Shown here piece by piece: positions 35,109 to 46,760 of a stretch of DNA of 64,000 nt. Location: the NCBI GenBank assembly GCA_949752795.1, contig OX457060.1, positions 104,110,949-104,174,948 on the forward strand, given 5' to 3'. Each line of letters starts with the position of its first letter. Positions within the stretch are counted from its first letter, which is position 1. The stretch comes from Hyperoodon ampullatus (taxonomy: Eukaryota > Chordata > Mammalia > Artiodactyla > Ziphiidae). The notes below the pieces were generated by a model. That model saw only the letters and a list, made by a program, of their open reading frames with translations. It was not told the DNA's origin and ran no database searches. Both the position numbers and the translations under genes were made by a program.

Positions 35109-37064
35109 GAGGAGCTTCAAGATGGCGGAGGAGTAAGATGCGGAGATCACCTTCCTCCTCACAGATACACCAGAAATACATCTACACGTGGAACAACTCC
35201 TACAGAACACCTGCTGAACGCTGGCAGAAGACCTCAGACCTCCCAAAAGGCAAGAAATTCCCCACATACCTGGGTAGGGCAAAAGAAAAAAGAATAAACA
35301 GAGACAAAAGAATAGGGACGGGACCTGCATCAGTGGGAGGGAGCCGTGAAGGAGGAAATGTTTCCACATACTAGGAAGCCCCTTCGCGGGCGGAGACTAC
35401 GGGTGGCGGAGGGGGGGAAGCTTCGGAGCCACGGAGGAGAACGCAGCAACAGGGGTGCGGAGGGCAAAGCGGAGAGATTCCCGCACAGAGGATCGGTGCC
35501 AACCAGCACTGATCAGCCCGAGAGGCTTGTCTACTCACCCGCCGGGGCGGGCGGGGCTGGGAGCTGAGGCTCGGGTATCGGGTTTCAGTCGGAGCACAGG
35601 GAGAGGACTGGGGCTGGCGGCGGGAAGAGAGCCTGAAGGGGTTAGTGCACCACGGCTAGCCGGGAGGGAGTCCGGGAAAAAGTCTGGACCTGCCGAAGAG
35701 GCAAGAGACTTTTTCTTCCCCCTTGGTTTCCTGGTGCACGAGGAGAGGGGATTAAGAGCGCTGCTTAAAGGAGCTCCAGAGACGGGCGCGAGCCGCGGCT
35801 AAAAGCGCGGACCCCAGAGACGGGCGTGGGACGCTGGGGCTGCTGCTGCCGCCGCCAAGAGGCCTGTGTGCGAGCACAGGTCACTGTCCACACCTCCCCT
35901 CCCGGGAGCCTGTGCAGCCCGCCACTGCCAGGATCCCGTGACCCAGGGACAACTTCCCCAGGAGAACACACGGCACCTCAGGCTGGTGCAATGTCATGCT
36001 GGCCTCTGCCGCCGCAGGCTCGCCCTGCATTCCATACCTCTCCCTCCCCCTGGCCTGAGTGAGCCAGAGCCCCCGAAACAGCTTCTCTAACCCCGTCCTG
36101 TCTGAGCGAAGAACAGATGCCTTTAGGCGACCTACACACAGAGGCAGGGCCAAATCCAAAGCTAAATCCCAGGAGCTGTGCGAACAAAGACGAGAAAGGG
36201 AAATTCTCCCAGCAGCGTCAGGAGCAGCGCATTAAATCTCCACAGTCAACTTGATGTACCCTGCGTCTCTGAAATACCTGAATAGACAACGAATCATCCC
36301 AAACTGAGGAGGTGGACTTTGGGAGAAAGGGTATATATATATATATATTTTTCCCCTTTTTCTCTTTTTGTGAGTGTGTATGCGTATGTTTCTGTGTGAT
36401 TTTGTCTGTATAGCTTTGCTTTTGCCATTTGTCCTAGGGTTCTGTCTGTCCGTTTTTTCCTTTTTTGTTTTTTAGTATAGTTTTCAGTGCTTGTTATCAT
36501 TGGTGGATTTGTTTTTTGGTTTGGATGTTGTCTTCTTTCTTTCTTTTTTTCTCCCTTTTATTCTGAGCTGTGGGGATGACAGGCGCTTGTTGCTCCAGCC
36601 AGGCATCAGGGCTGTGCCTCTGAGGTGGGAGAGCCAAGTTCAGGACGCTGGTCCACCAGAGACCTCCCAGCTCCATTTAATATCAAATGGTGAAAATCTC
36701 CCAGAGATCTCTATCTCAACGCCAAGACACAGCTCCACTCAACGACCAGCAAGCTACAGTGCTGGACACCCTATGCCAAACAACAGGCAAGAAAGGAACA
36801 CAACTCCATCCATTAGCAGAGAGGCTGCCTAAAATAATAATAAGTCCACAGACACCCCAAAACACATCACCAGATGGAGACCTGCCCACCAGAAAGACAA
36901 GAGCCAGCCTCATCCACCAGAACACAGGCACTAGTCCCCTCCACCAGGAAGGCTACACAACCCACTGAACCAACCTTAGCTACTGGGGCAGACAGCAAAA
37001 ACAACGGGAACTACGAACTTGCAGCCTGCAAAAAGGAGACCCAAAACACAGTAAGTTAAGCAAA
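35109..37064 (+). promoter_or_regulatory. L1 5'UTR / internal promoter, GC-rich
   Basis: About 1.96 kb. 35350-36100 is GC- and CpG-rich, unlike the surrounding DNA. 36330-36550 is T-rich with a (TA)n run at 36332-36350. The first bases contain the YY1-type site listed separately. In L1s this region drives RNA polymerase II transcription from the element's first base. High residual CpG content suggests moderate age. Confidence 0.85.
35119..35128 (+). promoter_or_regulatory. YY1-type site at L1 +11
   Basis: aagatggcgg at 35119-35128, at the same place as the known YY1 site (caagatggcc) near the start of the human L1 5'UTR, where it positions the transcription start. Function is inferred from sequence and position. 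Confidence 0.6.
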
Positions 37065-37953
37065 ATGAGAAGACAAAGAAACACGCAGCAGATGAAGGAG
37101 CAAGGTAAAAACCCACCAGACCTAACAAATGAAGAGGAAATAGGCAGTCTACCTGAAAAAAAATTCAGAATAATGATAGTAAGATGATCCAAAATCTTGG
37201 AAATAGAATGGAGAAAATACAAGAAACGTTTAAGAAGGACCTAGAAGAACAAAAGAGCAAACAAACAACCATGAACAACACAATAAATGAAATTAAAAAT
37301 TCTCTAGAAGGGATCAATAGAAGAATAACTGAGGCAGAAGAATGGATAAGTGACGTGGAAGATAAAATAGTGGAAATAACTACCACAGAGCAGAATAAAG
37401 AAAAAAAAAAAGAATTGAGGACAGTCTCAGAGACCTCTGGGGCAACATTAAACCCACCAACATTCGAATTATAGGGGTCCCAGAAGAAGAAGAGAAAAAG
37501 AAAGGGACTGAGAAAATATTTGAAGAGATAATAGTTGAAAACTTCCCTAATATGGGAAAGGAAATAGTTAATCAAGTCCAGGAAGTACAGAGAGTCCCAT
37601 ACAGAATAAATCCAAGGAAAAACACTCCAAGACACATATTAATCAAACTATCAAAAATTAAATACAGAGAAAACATATTAAAAGCAGCAAGGGAAAGACA
37701 ACAAATAACACACAAGGGAATCCCCATAAGGTTAACAGCTGAACTTTCAGCAGAAACTCTGCAAGCCAGAAGGGAGTAGCAGGACATATTTAAAGTGATG
37801 AAGGAGAAAAACCTACAACCAATATTACTCTACCCATCAAGGATCTCATTCAGATTTGATGGAGAAATTAAAACCTTTACAGACAAGCAAAAGCTGAGAG
37901 AGTTCAACACCACCAAACCAGCTTTACAACAAATGCTAAAGGAACTTGTCTAG
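37065..37953 (+). pseudogene. L1 ORF1 (RNA-binding protein), broken
   Basis: ORF1p is the trimeric RNA chaperone of the L1 particle. It starts with atg at 37065 (MRRQRNTQQMKEQGK) and ends at tag 37951-37953 after LLKELV-like codons, about 296 codons. The middle (37184-37420) is a coiled-coil-like run rich in E, K and I. A frameshift near 37180 breaks it. An A11 run near 37401 shifts the frame again. A tag replaces the expected tryptophan codon after EARRE-like residues at 37777-37779. The C-terminal RNA-binding region (37552-37953) is otherwise readable. Confidence 0.85.
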
Positions 37954-38011
37954 GCAGGAAACACAAGAGAAGGAAAAGACCTACAGTAACAAACCCAAAG
38001 CAATTAAGAAA

Positions 38012-41000
38012 ATGGGAATAGGAACATACATATCGATAATTACCTTAAATGTAAATGTATAAAATGCTCCCATAAAAAGACACAGGCTTACTGAATGGAT
38101 ACAAAAATAAGACCCGTATATGTGCTGTCTACAAGAGACCCACGTCAGACCTAGGGACACATACATACTGAAAGTGAGGGGAATGGAGAAAGATATTCCA
38201 TGCAAATGTAAATCAAAAGAAAGCTGGAGTAGCAATTCTCATATCACACAAAATAGACTTTAAAATAAAGACTACTAGAAGAGACAAAGAAGGACAATAC
38301 ATAATGATCAAGGGATTGATCCAAGAAGAAGATATACCAATTATAAATATTTATGCACCCAACATAGGAGCACCTCAATACATAAGGCAAATACTAACAG
38401 CCATAAAAGGGGAGATCAACAGTAACACAATCATAGTAGGGGGCTTTAACACCCTACTTTCACCAATGGACAGATCATCCAAAGTGAAAATAAATAAGGA
38501 AACAAGCTTTAAATGATACATTAAACAAAATGGACTTAATTAATATTTTTAGGATATTTCATCCAAAAACAACAGAATGCACATTCTTCTCAAGTGCTCA
38601 TGGAACATTCTCCAGGATAGATCATATCTTGTCTCACAAGTCAAGCCATGGTAAATTTAAGAAAACTGAAATCGTATCAAGTATCTTTTCTGACCACAAC
38701 ATTATGAGACTAGATATCAATTACAGGAAAAAAACCGTAAAAAATACAGACACTTGGAGGCTAAACAATACACTACTTAATAACCAAGAGATCACTGAAG
38801 AAATCAAAGAGGAAATCAAAAAATACCTAGAAACAAATGACAATGAAAACAAAACTACCCAAAACCTATGGGATGCAGCAAAAGCAGTTCTAAGAGGGAA
38901 GTTTATAGCAATACAATCCTACCTCAAGAAAGAAGAAACATCTCAAATAAACAAGCTAACCTTACACCTAAAGCAATTAGAGAAAGAAGAACAGAAAAAC
39001 CACAAAGTTAGCAGAAGGAAAGAAATCATAAAGATCAGATCAGATATAATTGAAAAAGAAATGAAGGAAACGTTAGCAAAGATCAATACAACTAAAATCT
39101 TGTTCTTTGAGAAGATAAACAAAATTGATAAACCATTACCCAGACTCATCAGGAAAAAAAAAAAAACATTACCCAGACTCATCAAGAAGACTCAAATCAG
39201 TAGAATTAGAAGTGAAAAAGGAGAAGTAACAACTGACACTGTGGAAATAACAAAGGATCATGAGGGATTACTACAAGAAACGCTATGCCTATAAAATGGA
39301 CAACCTGGAAGAAACAGACAAATTATTAGAAATGCACAACATTCTGAGACTGAACCAGGAAAAAATAGAAAACATGAAGAGACCAGTCACAAGCACTGAA
39401 ATTGAAACTGTGATTAAAAATCTTCCAACAAACAAAAGCTCAGGACCAGATGGCTTCACAGGCAAATTCTATCAAACATTTAGAGAAGAGATAACACCTA
39501 TCCTTGTCAAACTCTTCCAAAATATAGCAGAGGGAAGAGCACTCCCAAACTCATTCTACGAGGCCACCATCACCTTGATACCAAAACCAGGCAAGGATGT
39601 CACAAAGAAAGAAAACTACAGGCCAATATCACTGATGAACATAGATGCAAAAATCCTCAACAAAATACTAGCAAAGAGAATCCAACAGCACATTAAAAGG
39701 ATCATACACCATGATCAAGTGGGGTTTATTCCAGGAATGCAAGGATTCTTCAATATATGCAAATCAATCAATGTGGTACATCATATTAACAAATTGAAGA
39801 AGAAAAACCATATGATCATCTCAATAGATGCAGAGAAAGCTTTCGACAAAATTCAACACCCATTTATGATAAAAACCCTATAGAAAGTAGGCATAGAAGG
39901 AACTTACCTCAACATAATAAAGGTCATATATGACAAACCCACAGCCACCATCGTCCTCAATGGTGAAAAACTGAAACCATTTCCACTAAGATCAGGAAAA
40001 AGACAAGGTTGCCCACTCTCACCACTCTTATTCAACCTAGTTTTGGAAGTTTTAGCCACAGCAAACAGAGAAGAAAAAGAAATAAAAGGAATCCAAATCG
40101 GAAAAGAAGAAGTAAAACTGTCACTGTTTGCAGATGACATGATACTATACGCAGAGAATCCTAATGATGCTACCAGAAAACTACTAGAGCTAATCAATGA
40201 ATTTGGTAAAGTAGCAGGATACAAAATTAATGCACAGAAATCTCTTGCATTCCTACACACTAATGTTGAAAAATCTGAAAGTGAAATTAAGAAAACACTC
40301 CCATTTACCATTGCAACAAAAAACAATAAAATATCTAGGAATAAACCTACCTAAGGAGACAAAAGACCTGTATGCAGAAAATTATAAGACACTGATGAAA
40401 GAAATTAAAGATGTTACAAATAGATGGAGAGGTATACCATGTTCTTGGATTGGAATAATTAATATTGTGAAAATGACTCTACTACCCAAAGCAATCTCTA
40501 GATTCAATGCTATCTTTATCAAACTAACACTGGCATTTTTCCCAGAACCAGAACAAAAATTTTCACAATTTGTATGGAAACACAAAAGACCCCAAATAGC
40601 CAAAGCAATCTTGAGAAAGAAAAACAGAGCTGGAGGAATCAGGATCCTGGACTTCAGACTATACTACAAAGCTACAGTAATCAAGACAGTATGGTACTGG
40701 CACAAAAACATAAATATAGATCAATGGAACAGAATAGAAAGCCCAGAGATAAGCCCACACACATATGGTCACCTCATGTTTCATAAAGGAGGCAAGAATA
40801 TACAATGGAGAAAAGACAGCCACTTCAATAAGTGGTGCTAGGAAAACTGGACAGATACATGTAAAAGAATGAATTTAGAACACTGCCTAACACCATGCAC
40901 AAAAATAAACTCAAAATGGATTAAAGACCTAAATGTAAGGGCAGACACTGTCACACTCCTAGAGGAAAACATAGGCAGAACACTCTATGACTTAAATCAC

Positions 41001-41850
41001 AGCAAGATCCTTTTTGACCCACCTCCTAGGGAAATGGAAATGAAAACAAAAATAAACAAATGGGATATAATGAAACTTAAACTCTTTTGCACAGCAAAGG
41101 AAACCATAAACAGGACAAAAAGGCACCCCTCAGAATGGGAGAAAATATTTGCAAATGAAGGAACTGACAAAGGATTAATCTCCAAAATTTACAAGCAGCC
41201 CATGCAGCTCAATATCCAAAAAACAAACAACCCAATCCAAAAATGGGCAGAAGACCTAAATAGACATTTCTCCAAAGAAGATATACAGATTGCCAACAAA
41301 CACATGAAAGAATGCTCAACATCATTAATCATTAGAGAAACGGAAATCGAAACTACAATGTTATATCATCTCACACCGGTCAGAATGGTTATCATCAAAA
41401 AATCTACAAAGAATAAATGCTAGAGAGGTTGTGGAGAAAATGGGACCCTCTTACACTGTTGGTGGGAATGTAAATTGATACAGCCACTATGGAGAACAGT
41501 ATGGAGTTTCCTTAAAAAACTAAAAATATTACTACCATAGGACACAGCAATCCCACTACTGCTCATATACCCTGAGAAAACCATAATTCAAAAAGTGTCT
41601 TGTACCACAGTGTTCATTGCAGCTCTATTTACAATAGCCAAGACATGGGAGCAACCTGAGTGTCCATCGACAGATGAAGGGATAAAGAAGATGTGGCACA
41701 TATATTCAATGGAATATTACTCAGCCATAAAAAGGAATGAAAGTGAGTTATTTGTAGTGAGGTGGATGGACCTGGAGTCTGTCATACAGAGTGAATAAGT
41801 CAGAAAGAGAAAAATAAATACCATATGCTAACACATATATGTGGTATCTA
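38012..41850 (+). pseudogene. L1 ORF2 (endonuclease-reverse transcriptase), broken
   Basis: ORF2p nicks the target and copies L1 RNA at the nick. The order is an APE-type endonuclease (38012 to about 38730), a linker with a coiled-coil-like run (about 38760-39130), reverse transcriptase (about 39400-40330) with an intact FADD box at 40127-40138, and a C-terminal part to about 41850. At least five frame changes and several stops (tga 38514, tag 39881-39883, tag 40840) break it. The endonuclease box expected as GDFN reads GGFN (Gly at 38442-38444), removing a metal-binding aspartate. A 33-base tandem duplication (39134-39199) adds to the damage. Confidence 0.9.
39134..39199 (+). repeat. 33-base tandem duplication inside ORF2
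   Basis: cattacccagactcatca recurs at 39134-39151 and 39167-39184, each followed by an A-rich run. The second copy is extra relative to the usual L1 ORF2 layout. Confidence 0.85.
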
Positions 41851-42201
41851 AGAAAAAGAAAAAAAAATGTCATGAAGAACCTAGGTGCAAGATGGGAATA
41901 AAGAGGCAGTCCTACTAGAAAATGGAGCTGAGGATATAAGGAGGGCGAGGGGTAAGCTGGGACAAAGTGAGAGAGTGGTAGTCTATATGTGGAAATATAT
42001 ACAATACCAAATGTAAAATATATCAGCTCGGTGCTTTGAAGGGAGGGATAAGGAGGGTGGTAGGGAGGGAGACGCAAGAGGGAAGAGATATGGGGATATG
42101 TGTATATATGTGTATATGTATAACTGATTCATTTTGTTATAAAGCAGAAACTAACATACAGCTGTAAAGCAATTATACTCGCATAAAAACATTAAAAAAA
42201 T
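41851..42201 (+). mobile_element. L1 3'UTR with G-quadruplex motif
   Basis: Non-coding 3' end of the L1. 42041-42069 contains five GGG runs with short loops (1, 7, 5 and 1 bases), a canonical G-quadruplex-forming pattern; such G-rich tracts are a known conserved feature of L1 3'UTRs. The element ends in a short A-rich stretch directly before the target duplication. Confidence 0.85.
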
Positions 42202-42470
42202 AAAGAACTAAAGGAGCATATGATTATGATGTCTCTGAGTAAAGAAAATCAACAAATAGAAATTATTAAAAACAAAAAAGTAAAAATACTGGAGTTGAAA
42301 TCTATAATAAATGAAATGAAAATTTCACTATAGGGTTCAACCACAGATTTGAACTGGCAGAAGAAAGAATCAGCAATCCTTAAGGTAGGTCAGTGGAGAT
42401 TGTCTTGTCTAAGGAACAGAGAGAAAAAAGAATGAAGAAAAATGAATAGAGCCTCAGAGACCTGAGAGAG

Positions 42471-44305
42471 CAGCTTCAGCTGCTGTGTTCCTACACCCCA
42501 GGTCATTGCTCCTCCTTTCTGGTTGTAGACTTCAGCATAGTTCTTCCTTTTTCAGGTTCAGTGACTACTCCCTTCACTTATTCTTCTGAACCTAGGAGTT
42601 GTAGAGCTGTGGTGCTTCTAACCCTGATCTACTAAAATAGCCCTTGTGCGTCCCCCTATCCTTATCCACATCTTTTAAAAATAGTCCATTTGTAAATATC
42701 CTCCCTCAAATTGTCTTATTTGAGTAATAATTGTAGACATATTACAGTAGACAGATGGTGAATACCTAGTTGTCACTAGGGGAATAAAAAAGTAAAACAT
42801 GATTATATATACCATGGAATACTATTCCACTGCTAGAAGCAATGAATGAGATATATTTATAGCAACATTGCTATACTTTACAAAGTGTCAAATGAAAAAG
42901 AAGACATAAAATAAAACTGTTAGTATCGTAAACCTGTAGTTGTGTGAACATTTAAATCCTATAGAATTCTATTATTTTTTTCAAACATACACAGATAGTC
43001 AGTGATGTGTATTATAGTGGGTGTCCAGTGAGAATGAAGGGAATGAGAGTGATATCAGGACTGAAGGGAAGAATAAAAGTATGTATGTGAGGGGTCTTTC
43101 TTGGACAATTAGACTATGTCATGAGCTGAGGGGTCTGACTGACTGAACTCATGCATAGACTTCCAGAAAAAGACAAATACATAAAAATAAAATTAGTAGT
43201 TTTGATTAAGTGATTGCCAAAATCTTTTTGGTTCTGAAGTTCTTTTATGCTATAATTATGAATTTAAGATATCTTAAGATGAAACTGGGCAACCCCATTT
43301 AAAAAATGGCATATTAATGATTATTCTGCCTATGATGTGCTTATTCAACACAAAAGTAGAGAATTCAGCCTAATGTAAGTTTGTAAGTTGCCATTTTGAC
43401 CAGTTAGGAGAGGATGAGGGATAGAGTCATGGGTGGAGTAGGAGCTGTGACTGGGTTGAGAGTTAGAACTGTGGTTGGGTAGAGTAGAACTTTGGGATGT
43501 GGTAATTAGAAGACTTAGAGGGGCAGAATGAGAGTACAGATGGAGCCGGGGATGAGGTGATACTCAAGAAGGGGACATCATACTTCTTTGCTCATTAATT
43601 GGCTATAAATTTTTAGAAAACTACATCATATTTTTCTTAATGCTGCATGTCAATATATTGTTATACTGTCACATCAAATTATCCATGAATTAAAATGATA
43701 TTAAAATGACATATATTTTTGTCTTTGAATAGTTCAAATTATCATAAATGATGGAAGCCATGATCATTGATGGGAAGTTTTTTGAAAAAGGTAGATTTGA
43801 TTGTCTGGGAAAGGAGAGATCTTTGAGAAAGAGGTGTCACTCTATTCAGAAAAAAGGGATGACTACTTATTATTTAACACTTCATGTGCCTGTCAGGCAA
43901 ACCCAAATAATTTAGATGTGGGCTGTGTAAGATTTATTTGGCTTGATAACTGTGGGAAGATTTGGCAGGAAGATTCTAAAGATAGAGAACAGACACTTTT
44001 TAAAAGGAAACTGTTTTGCTTATGACATTGATTTAACTAATAAAAGCAGAAATTGTTTCATGCCAGTTGTTTCTTCGTTTGGGGATATTATTGAATTTTT
44101 AAGTGAATGATGATGATTTAACTTTAATTATCACATCACTAACTTAAAAGTTGTTGTGTATTCTTAGTGGATTGGTTTGTGTAGCTGTACCCCAAGAAAG
44201 TGGCAGACCACAAGTAGCATGTGAATGTCTTCCTTATTGAAGTCTTTGGAAAGAGAATCTACGTATATAATTGCTTACAGTATATGATCTGAGATGAAAT
44301 GAAAT
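42471..44305. other. No certain feature; possible L1M C-terminal scrap at 42730-43100
   Basis: 42810-42850 reads ccatggaatactattccact, the text of an L1 ORF2 C-terminus, so a decayed L1M piece is likely at 42730-43100. The rest is AT-rich unique sequence. Confidence 0.45.
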
Positions 44306-44550
44306 AAGCTCTGTTTATTTATTTTATTTATTTATTTATTTTTGCGGTACGCGGGCCTCTCACTGCTGTGGTCTCTCCCGTTGCGGAGCACAGGCTCCGG
44401 ACGCGCAGGCTCAGCGGCCATGGCTCACGGGCCCAGCCGCTCCGCGGCATGTGGGATCTTCCCAGACCGGGGCACGAACCCGTGTCCCCTGCATCGGCAG
44501 GCAGACTCTCAACCACTGTGCCACCAGGGGAGCCCCAAGCTATATTTATT
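44306..44550 (-). mobile_element. CHR-2-type SINE with TTTA tail
   Basis: Reverse SINE at 44320-44536, between aagctctgtttatt (44306) and aagctatatttatt (44537), 12 of 14 matching. Many CpG sites are kept (cgcgg, tccgga, cgcgca), suggesting youth or weak methylation. The tail is (TTTA)n instead of pure T. Confidence 0.9.
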
Positions 44551-45889
44551 GTGTGGAATAGAAGGGGGCAGCTGGAGTCCTGTGCCAATCTCTAACCAGA
44601 GAGAATCTCCACCGGGTTCAGTTAACCTCTCTCCCCATTGGTGAGATTGTCTCAGAGTTAACTATAATTGTTGAATTACAATTTGGGGTAGTCTCGTTGT
44701 GGAAAAGGGTAATCTTCATTCACAGAGGAGGTAAAGGGGAAAGAGAAATGTGTTCTCTAATATTGAGAAAACAGTTTGGAGTCCAATCTTGCCAGACAAT
44801 TACATAACTGGCAGTCAAAGCACTGTAAGATTTTCAAGACCTGGAAATCCCTGTCATCTGTTTCACAGGCATGTTCCAGCCCCTCTGAGTCACGATAGCG
44901 AAGATTTCTGTTGTTCTGTTTTCCCAGCCAGTTGTTATTTGTGCTCAACTGTGCAAGGAGCATGCCTCCTGAATGACTTAAGTTTCTGGGTGAAACAGAA
45001 AAGCAGGTGGGAGCAATGCGGTGATTCTATAAGCTTTCAGAATACTGCATGCAGCTTCCCTCCTTATCTCTGAGCAGGCAAGTGCTTTCTGAAGTGATGT
45101 GAACATTCACCAGACCTCTGTTACTTTGAAGTGCTTGCCTTTCCCAGCAGTTCTGACTGGTCTTTAGGGGGAAGTGGAATTCTCTAAGCTGGGTGCCTTA
45201 TGGAGCATGGAGAGTGGCTGGTGCACAGCTGGTTTTAAGAGGGTAGGAGCTGAAGCCAGAGACAATTCTGTCTCCTCGGAAGGTTTAAATGCTCTATAGG
45301 CTTGTAATGAAAACAACACAAGCTGTTGGCTGATTGACTTCTCTGCTTACCTGATGATTTAGCTTGTGTGAGAAACAGAAGGGGTGCTAGCTCGCTATGG
45401 TGCACACTGCCATCAGACATCCTATGCTGGTGGATGCCCTCACTGTTCTCGTGAATATTTATCACCTGTCAACTGGAGGAACAGGGACATTGAGTTATCA
45501 CTGAGCTGTGGATGTTACCAATAAAAAAGCAACAAAAGCTGCCCTAGTGTTCTGTGCAAAGCTTAAAGAATATTTTCTCTGAGTCCTTTCATGTTCTCAA
45601 TTTTGGATAATACAAAGTATGTACACTTTTCATAATCCAACATTTTGTAAATTGTTTTTCCAAATGGTTACAGATGTATTGCAAATAGAAATTAGGGGGT
45701 CCAAAATATGTGTGAATGGGTGGGGAAGCTCTCTTCTAAAGTATAGATGGTTACTGCGATATAAAACTCATTACAATTAGCCCTTAAAGTTTTAGAAGAG
45801 AATTAAGAGAAGCAGTTCTTTAACTGGAGTAGATTGCTTACTTAGGTGTGATGATTGGAGGACACTTTGATTTGTTATTAGCTACAGAA
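44551..45889. other. No recognisable feature
   Basis: Less AT-rich than its surroundings and free of named repeats at 44560-45550. It is the sort of stretch where conserved non-coding sequence could be looked for, but nothing specific is visible. Confidence 0.5.
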
Positions 45890-46510
45890 ATCTTGGTAAA
45901 CTATGTTAGATCATGCTACTCCTCTGCTTAAAACCCCCCAATAACTTCCCATATCACTCTGAGTATAAGATATTGAATAACTGTTCCCCTCAGCGCCCTA
46001 TGTGACCAATTCCTGTACTGCCACCGCTCCCCAGCCCCACCTCACCCGTCTGACTCCTTGTATTACACACGACTTTGCTCACTCCATTCCAGACATGCTG
46101 ATCTGTCTGTTGTCCCTCTAACAGATCAAACCCACTTTCCCCACCCACATTGTCTTCACATTTGCAGTTTCCTCTGCCTAGAAAACTTTTCCTCCCTGAG
46201 AAAACTTCGTGGTTTGCTCTCTCATTTCCTTTAAGTTCTTTCTCCCATATGCCATCTTTTCAGCGATATTTCCCTAGCATCCTATCTAAAATTGCATCCC
46301 CTACTCTGAGCTTTCTTGCTTCTACTCTGTGTAATGCTTTTCATAAACAGAATATATATTTTATACATTGTTTATTGTTCATCTTCCCATTAGAATGTAA
46401 TCTTCATGAAGGAAGCTATTTTAATCTCGTGTCCACTACTATCTCTCAGGCAGCTAGAACAATGTCCAGAGCATAGTAATCGCTCCATAAATATTTGTTC
46501 AAAAATAAAT
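45890..46510 (+). mobile_element. L2 LINE 3' region
   Basis: Colinear L2 3' part: cctctgcttaaaacccccca (45921), gccctatgtgacc (45995), tttgcagtttcctctgccta (46162), and the 3' end with gaatgtaatcttcatgaag and ataaatatttgttc (46487-46500). Confidence 0.85.
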
Positions 46511-46514
46511 AGCT

Positions 46515-46760
46515 GACATTTATTCATGTTTCTGCTATGCTGTATACTCTTTTACCTGCTTTATACTTACATCATTTCCTACTCACAAGAATACAATAAA
46601 AGCAATCGTTCTGCTTCCTTTCATTTTACTGAAGGGAAAACTAATGCAGAGTTTGAATAACTTCAAGATTATATTACTAGAAAACAGTAGAGCAGGATTT
46701 AAACTCTGATAGCCCTGATCTAACAGATCAAACTCTTAGCACTATTTCACTCTGTTAATC
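46515..46760 (-). mobile_element. MIR SINE
   Basis: Reverse MIR: cattttactgaagggaaaac core (46622-46641), aggatttaaactctgatag near the B-box complement (46694), and ctcttagcactatttcactc at the head end. Confidence 0.75.

Larger units (their letters stand above)
35094..42216 (+). mobile_element. Full-length cetartiodactyl L1, inactive
   Basis: A 7.1-kb element (35109-42201) with all four parts: 5'UTR (35109-37064), ORF1 (37065-37953), ORF2 (38012 to about 41850) and 3'UTR (to 42201). A perfect 15-base duplication aaagaactaaaggag flanks it (35094-35108 and 42202-42216), a clear sign of target-primed reverse transcription. Both ORFs carry frameshifts and stops and the endonuclease has lost a catalytic residue, so it cannot move. 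The poly(A) tail has nearly gone, and the hexamer near the 3' end reads CATAAA (42182-42187). Confidence 0.95.
33840..42470 (+). mobile_element. Old L1M 5'UTR and ORF1 start, split by a full-length younger L1
   Basis: The left part (33840-35108) is an L1M 5' region leading into ORF1. The stretch at 35028-35108 reads LLEKTLSIS..FKELKGTISKELKE in one frame. After the young L1, the ORF1 sequence resumes at 42202 and continues (EILKN/KKVKILELKS-like) to about 42470. The older element is decayed and its ORF2 is not seen beyond 42470, apart from a possible L1M C-terminal scrap at 42730-43100. Confidence 0.7.

Noticed and set aside
35346..36090. GC/CpG-rich block as a CpG-island promoter of a host gene
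   Set aside because: It lies wholly inside the L1 5'UTR.
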